Below, one piece after another: positions 59,459 through 64,000 of a stretch of DNA of 64,000 nucleotides (positions within the stretch are counted from its first letter, which is position 1; each line of letters begins with the position of its first letter). The stretch covers positions 152,134,858 to 152,198,857 of the forward strand of contig NC_067282.1 of assembly GCF_020740795.1 (NCBI RefSeq), in the 5' to 3' direction. The position numbers and the translations under genes were made by a program. The DNA is from Apus apus. Taxonomy: Eukaryota > Chordata > Aves > Apodiformes > Apodidae. Below the pieces are notes generated by a model. That model worked only from the letters and a program-made list of their open reading frames with translations. It was not told the origin of the DNA and made no database searches.

Positions 59459-61369
59459 CGACTTCATGCTGGGCTGACCACACTGCACTGCACCCTGGGG
59501 CTCAGGGCTGAAGTTCTGACAAACACAGCAGGAAAATCAGCCAATTTCCGTGTTTTGCCTCTAAAAAAAGCACTGACATGCTTGAATCTCAGTGCCAGTG
59601 AGGCCAAGGCCCACTGCTGGGGATTTTGAGCCTCTTTGAAAATGGAAAAGGGGTAATATAAAATGTTGTTGCTGACATTAGTCACCAGAAGTGCCCCCGT
59701 GTGCTGCGATGCCAGTGAACATTCATCCTGCCCCTGGAAGGCAGGGTCTGTTACCCAGCAGATCCACAGCACATCTACGATGGACACAGTTTGACCATTT
59801 AAGATGCAATCCACAGCTGGAAGTGCATAAATCCCCATGAGGTCTGGTTAAACAGTGCAGGGAGGGAGGAGAATTTAAAGGGGATTATTGAGAGGATTCC
59901 TCTGCTAGGCTCTGTCCTCCAAGGTTTGTCAGAGAAGCAAGATTTCCCAGTCTTTACAGACTAATGCCAGAAATGGGAGACACAGGAGATTTGGAGTTGT
60001 TGGGTAGCTCACTTCGAGAAGAAAAGGAGGTGCAGGGGGTAACCCATCTCACCCTGGGCATGGGATCATGTTCCTGTGGCCAAAAATATAGGCAGGAGCC
60101 CAAGCCAGGCACAGCAGTGGGGGTGGTCCATAGGAATAATTTCTCCTTCTAGATGAGCCCCCTACCATGCAGCCTGCACTGGGATGCTGGCAGCACCCAA
60201 TTCCCAGCAGCAGTGGGGCTTGCATTGCCCTGCAGCACCTGCATCCCACCTCCAGCCTCAGCCTCCTGCCAGGAGATGGAAAACTCCTCTCCATGCCAGC
60301 CAGCACATGTTACGGATTGATCGGTAGAGCGGTGCAGGGTTCAAGGGGTGCTGTCCTATATAGAATGGGGTGCTTAGGGGTTACCTTGACCAGGATCCCC
60401 CCACGTGCAAGGCCTGTGGCAACCTGATGAGCGGTGACCACCCATATGCCTTCCCTCTTCCAAGTTGCTTGAGGGCATGGGGTGTTCCCCTTATTTTGAC
60501 TGGCTAAAAATTAGGGAGCTAGCCCAAGTGAAGGATGTGGAACCCCCAAGCATAGGGGAGAGGGTGTTTGCTGGTGAACGGCAGCACCCACCAGAAGAGG
60601 CTGAGCAGCCCTGGTTGGCTGTGGGACCTGCCCAGGTGACCAGCTCAGATTAGACCCCTAATTTTCAGCAGGCTAAATACAGGTAAAGTGCCTGCCCTTT
60701 GCCTCTCCCCTGTCCCTACCCCCCTGCAGCCACTGCACTGCCCCGATAATGGCTGCCTGGTTTTCCAGGCTGGAGGCTCTGCTGTCAGCCCGTGCCTGCT
60801 GTGCCAAACCCAGGGGTTGGGGGGACAATGCGTACAACCCCCCCCACTCCACATCATCCCCTCAGAGCCCGGCAGACGGGTGAGCTGCTTCTGACGGTTA
60901 AAAACTTGGATGCAACTAAAAGCAGATGGTGCCTTATCTGCGGGCGCCGGGGTCGCCTACGTGCAGGCAGCCAGCGACGGCCGTTTATTCCCGGCTAGGA
61001 AAAATGAGCGGCCCTTCGGCCAGGCAAAGTGTTGAAGAGAGGCCACCAGAGCCTGTGTGCTCCACAGGGGGTGGGAAGCGATGTATTCACTAGGTCTTGA
61101 GCTAAAACGAATATCTCAAGGGAGATGGGAAGGTGGTTGCTCCTCTCTGCAATGAGGAGCTCTTCGCTCATAATAAAATCGGGTGGTTTCCAGGTGCTGT
61201 GAACCTGTCCTGCTCCCCAAAAGGCAGCAGGACACATGGAAGAGTGGCACCAAGGAGGGAGGCACAAGGGGATGCCCCCCACAGGTGGAAAAGCATCAAG
61301 GGGTGAGGGTCTCCTCCTGGGACAGGGGCACACAGCACCCTCAAATAGCACACCTGTATGTCAGGGAGG
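59459..61369. other. No gene recognised; possible erythroid regulatory DNA
   Basis: No coding signature. The one element worth naming is CAGATG at about 60924 followed by CTTATCT (60933-60939, a reverse AGATAAG GATA site), 2 kb upstream of the erythroid H5 gene. Confidence 0.35.
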
Positions 61370-61510
61370 AGGCATCGAATTTTCCTACTTCTATTATTTC
61401 TATTTTCATTTCTATTTCTAATTTCTATTATTTCTGTTTCTATAATTTCTATTTCTATATATTTATGTTTATATTTATTTGTATTTACATATCTATACTT
61501 ATTTTTAGAG
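61370..61510. repeat. T-rich TTTCTA-type simple repeat
   Basis: About 130 bp of imperfect repeat of TTTCTA/TTTCTATTT units that decays into TATATTTATG-like sequence. The plus strand is nearly free of G. Confidence 0.9.
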
Positions 61511-62079
61511 ATACTCCTTGTGTGTCCCTGACAAGTGGTTTTCATGCCCCAGGGCATCCAGGGCACAGGAGGGTGACAGGAAGGTGTGTTTTAATGCCCT
61601 GATGAAGTGCTGAGGTGTTTGGAGGTGCTGGGGTTCACCTCCAAACACCGCAGGGCAGGTCAGTGGACACCCAGTGGCTACATCTGGGTGTTTTGAAGAA
61701 ATAAGGGGGGAAACCTTGAAATCCTATGGGTAAGATGATGATAGCAGCAACATTTAATCTCCCAGGAGCAGCTGACAGCTTGCCCAGCTCAGAAAGGATG
61801 GCTGATGGTGACCATCAAATGTTCCTGCTCCATACCCTCACAAAGACTTGGGTGCGTGTCCCCCAGAACCAAGGGGGGAGGGGAACAGCTTGTTATTTGT
61901 GGTCCCCACTACCCAGACGTCAGCGCTGAGCTGATGTCCGTCCCCAAAGCACCTGATGAGGAGCAAAGAGGGCAGCAGAGGGGGCAGAGGCATCCAGCTG
62001 TGGTTGCTGCTGCTGAGCCAGTTTTGAGCCCAGGGCTCTTCCTTTTCCCCTTGGTGTGCCCTGCAGCGTCTCTTCCAGT

Positions 62080-62575
62080 GCCCCTTCTTGTCCCCTGATC
62101 TTTCTCCCCGTGTCCTTCCTTGTCCCTCCCTGACCCCCAGTGTCCCCCCAAGTGTCACTCCACACATCTTGATGTTGCTCCGTGTCCCTGCCATCCCTCC
62201 TTGTCTCCCCAGTGTCCCCAAGTACTTCTCCTTGTCCTCCAGCATCTGCCCCCAGTATCTCCTCCTTGTCCCCACTCAGTATCCCTGTGTCCCTCCTTAT
62301 CCCCCAGCGACCCCCCTACCCCTTGTCTCCACCCAGTGACCTCCCCAGCTGCTCCTCCTGGTCCCCCAGTGATGTCCCCAGCGTCCCCGCTTGTCCCCTA
62401 GTGACCTCCCCGGTGTCCCTCCCTGTTCCCACCTCCTGTCCCCCACAAGTGCTCCTCCTTGTCCCCCAGTGACCCCTCCCTGTCCCCACCCAGTGTCCCC
62501 CCACTGTCCCTCCTTGTTCCGCCCCCCCCCCCCCGCGCTGTCCCCGCAATGTCCCTCCTGGCCCCCTGATGCCCC
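62080..62575. repeat. C-rich degenerate minisatellite upstream of H5
   Basis: About 500 bp dominated by variants of CCCCAGTGTCCCTCCTTGTC, with units of about 20-40 bp. The long frames here on both strands are by-products of the repeat. The minus strand is G-rich and full of GGGG runs. It ends about 330 bp before the H5 start codon. Confidence 0.85.
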
Positions 62576-62600
62576 TGCCCGTCCCAGCCCGCTGGCTGCC

Positions 62601-62703
62601 CGGGGCGGGGCGGGGCGGGGCGGGGGGACACGCGGGGACAGCGGCGGCGGCGGGTGGCGCGCGCGGGGCAGTCCTCCCCGCGGTCCGCCCCGCGCCTTTA
62701 AAA
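62601..62703 (+). promoter_or_regulatory. H5 core promoter: GC-box array and TATA-like box
   Basis: Consecutive GGGGC units (62601-62627) form at least three overlapping Sp1-type GC boxes. TTTAAAA (62697-62703) follows about 70 bp later and is a likely TATA substitute. It predicts a start near 62730 and a 5' UTR of about 175 nt. Positions and elements are seen; use is inferred. Confidence 0.6.
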
Positions 62704-62905
62704 GCCCGGCCGCGGCGGGAGCGGCTGCAAAGGCGGCGGCGGCACCGGGAGCAGCAGCAGCGATAACAGCAGCAGCTGCAGCAGCTGCAGCAACGCTCCT
62801 GGCTCCTGCCGTGGTTCCCCACCGCTTCTCTCCCCAGCCTCACCCCGCCCAGAGGCGGGGGTCCCGCAGCGAGAGGAGAAGCGGGGCGTCGAAGAAGCAC
62901 TGGCC

Positions 62906-63484
62906 ATGACGGACAGCCCGGCTGCAGCCTCGTCTCCGGCCGCCAAGCCCAAGCGGGCCAGGTCGGCCCGGCGGCCGGCAGCCCACCCCACCTACTCGGA
63001 CATGATCGCGGCCGCCATCCGGGCGGAGAAGAGCCGCGGCGGCTCCTCGCGCCAGTCCATCCAGAAGTACGTGAAGAGCCACTACAAGGTGGGCCAGAAC
63101 GCCGACGCACAGATCAAGCTCTCCATCCGGCGCCTGCTGGCCGCCGGCGTCCTCAAGCAGACCAAAGGGGTCGGCGCCTCCGGCTCCTTCCGCCTGGCCA
63201 AGGCCAGCAAGGCGAAGAAGTCTCCGGCCAAGAAGAGGAAGAAGGTGGCCAGGAAATCCACATCGCCCCGGAAAGCGGCTAGGCCCAGGAAAGCCAGGTC
63301 ACCGGCTAAGAAGCCCAAATCTGCTGCCAGGAAAGCCAGGAAGAAGTCAAGGACCAGCCCGAAGAAAGCCAAGAAGCCAAAGACTGTTAGGGCCAAGTCA
63401 CTGAAGGCATCCAAGACCAAGAAGGCAAAGCGGTCGAAACCCAGAGCCAAGTCCAGCGCCCGGAAATCACCCAAGAAGAAGTGA
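62906..63484 (+). CDS. H5: Histone H5 (avian erythrocyte linker histone, H1-0 orthologue)
   Basis: Replacement linker histone of the H1.0/H5 class. It binds nucleosomes at the dyad and compacts chromatin in nucleated bird erythrocytes. Single exon, 192 residues (chicken about 190). A short basic N-tail is followed by the winged-helix globular domain (about 26-100) with [50 protein letters not shown] and [11 protein letters not shown] Lys/Arg/Ser/Pro tail follows with [20 protein letters not shown] and the terminal KSPKKK, as in chicken H5 rather than mammalian H1-0. The N-terminus ([18 protein letters not shown]) differs from chicken. The ATG has a good context (GCCATGA). No histone stem-loop follows the stop, consistent with the polyadenylated mRNA of this class. 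In mammals this locus next to TRIOBP holds H1-0. Confidence 0.96.
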   Translation: MTDSPAAASSPAAKPKRARSARRPAAHPTYSDMIAAAIRAEKSRGGSSRQSIQKYVKSHYKVGQNADAQIKLSIRRLLAAGVLKQTKGVGASGSFRLAKASKAKKSPAKKRKKVARKSTSPRKAARPRKARSPAKKPKSAARKARKKSRTSPKKAKKPKTVRAKSLKASKTKKAKRSKPRAKSSARKSPKKK

Positions 63485-64000
63485 CAAGTCTAAAGGCGTC
63501 TCGGTACTCTCCCTATTGGTTTCTGTAAATAACTTTTGCCTTTATTCTTACCCCTTTCTATTGCTTTTTATAAAGAATTGATCTATCCCTGTCTGGAAAT
63601 AGCTAAAACAAGGCAGTTACTGAAAGAAAAAAGGAATATGTTTGGTACGGAGAGTTCCCGTTTTTAAGAGTTACTGGTCTGGGTGTTTATTTCGATGTCT
63701 CAGAAATTTCTTGCCTGTGTCTGTTGTTTTGGGTTTTTTTATCACCGGGCTGCCTGTGGGGGGTTGGGAGGGATGCTGGCTCCTCCATGTGTCTGTCGAG
63801 GCCGTACAGGATTTCAATTCCTGATCCAGCCCCGGCACCTGGGGGCTTGAGCGTTTGCTGGGGCTGGGTAAAGACTCTCCTTGTGTCAGAGAGAAAGCGG
63901 GAACATATGGTCGTGAGAGCCACAGCTTTCCCCAAAGGAGGAAAAAGGGCTCCCTGCTCTCTCTTCCACTGGGTCCCCAACACGGGGCCTGAGGCGAGGT
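63485..64000 (+). other. H5 3' UTR / right edge
   Basis: Presumed 3' UTR. T-rich with TTTATAAAG at about 63567 but no canonical AATAAA that I can see, so the poly(A) site may lie beyond the window or use a variant signal. No further gene starts before the edge. Confidence 0.4.

Noticed and set aside
62316-63110. 264-codon minus-strand frame over the H5 promoter
   Set aside because: It is built from the G-rich strand of the minisatellite and the antisense of H5; no domain.
1-64000. Search for retroviral or other virus-derived elements, CRISPR-like arrays, tRNA or rRNA genes
   Set aside because: No LTR pairs, gag/pol/env-like frames, regularly spaced repeats, or tRNA/rRNA signatures were noticed; the only interspersed repeats I can support are CR1 fragments. 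A repeat-library and covariance-model search would be decisive.

Overview
The window is eukaryotic, intron-containing DNA that reads as a bird genome, probably not chicken. Three points support this. All five interspersed repeats I can see are CR1 LINE ends of the avian type, with the (ATTCTATG)-like 3' tail. The galectin starts MSC and matches the avian 14-kDa galectin CG-1B as I remember it. The linker histone at the right end is the avian erythrocyte histone H5, but its N-terminus and several tail residues differ from chicken H5. No prokaryotic, viral or retroviral gene set is visible.

Layout. 1-8.5 kb: no gene recognised, with two CR1 fragments. 8.6-11.8 kb (+): complete 4-exon galectin (CG-1B/LGALS1 family). 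14.2-15.35 kb (-): intronless class A GPCR of the urotensin-II receptor family. 18.85-25.3 kb (-): 11-exon Arf-GAP with two PH domains (ADAP/centaurin-alpha family). 26.7-30.3 kb (+): 6-exon NOL12. 33.6-57.2 kb (+): TRIOBP. Its long form starts at 35.2 kb, and an internal CpG promoter near 43 kb drives the short Tara (TRIOBP-1-like) form. 62.9-63.5 kb (+): single-exon histone H5 (orthologue of H1-0), preceded by a C-rich minisatellite, a GC-box run and a TATA-like box.

From what I know of human 22q13.1, the order LGALS1 - NOL12 - TRIOBP - H1-0 is conserved here. The urotensin receptor and the ADAP-family gene are extra between the galectin and NOL12. SSTR3, a somatostatin receptor related to the urotensin receptors, also lies on human 22q13, which fits an ancient receptor copy retained in birds and lost in mammals. 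The genes do not form one pathway: they are a syntenic block with separate roles (glycan binding, peptide signalling, ARF/phosphoinositide signalling, rRNA processing, actin bundling, chromatin compaction).

Exon chains for the galectin, ADAP, NOL12 and TRIOBP were assembled by eye from splice sites, reading phase and remembered family sequences. All phases close. TRIOBP comes to about 1382 residues (long) and 594 (short), against about 2365 and 593 in human. The missing ~1000 residues correspond to the mammalian R1 repeat region.
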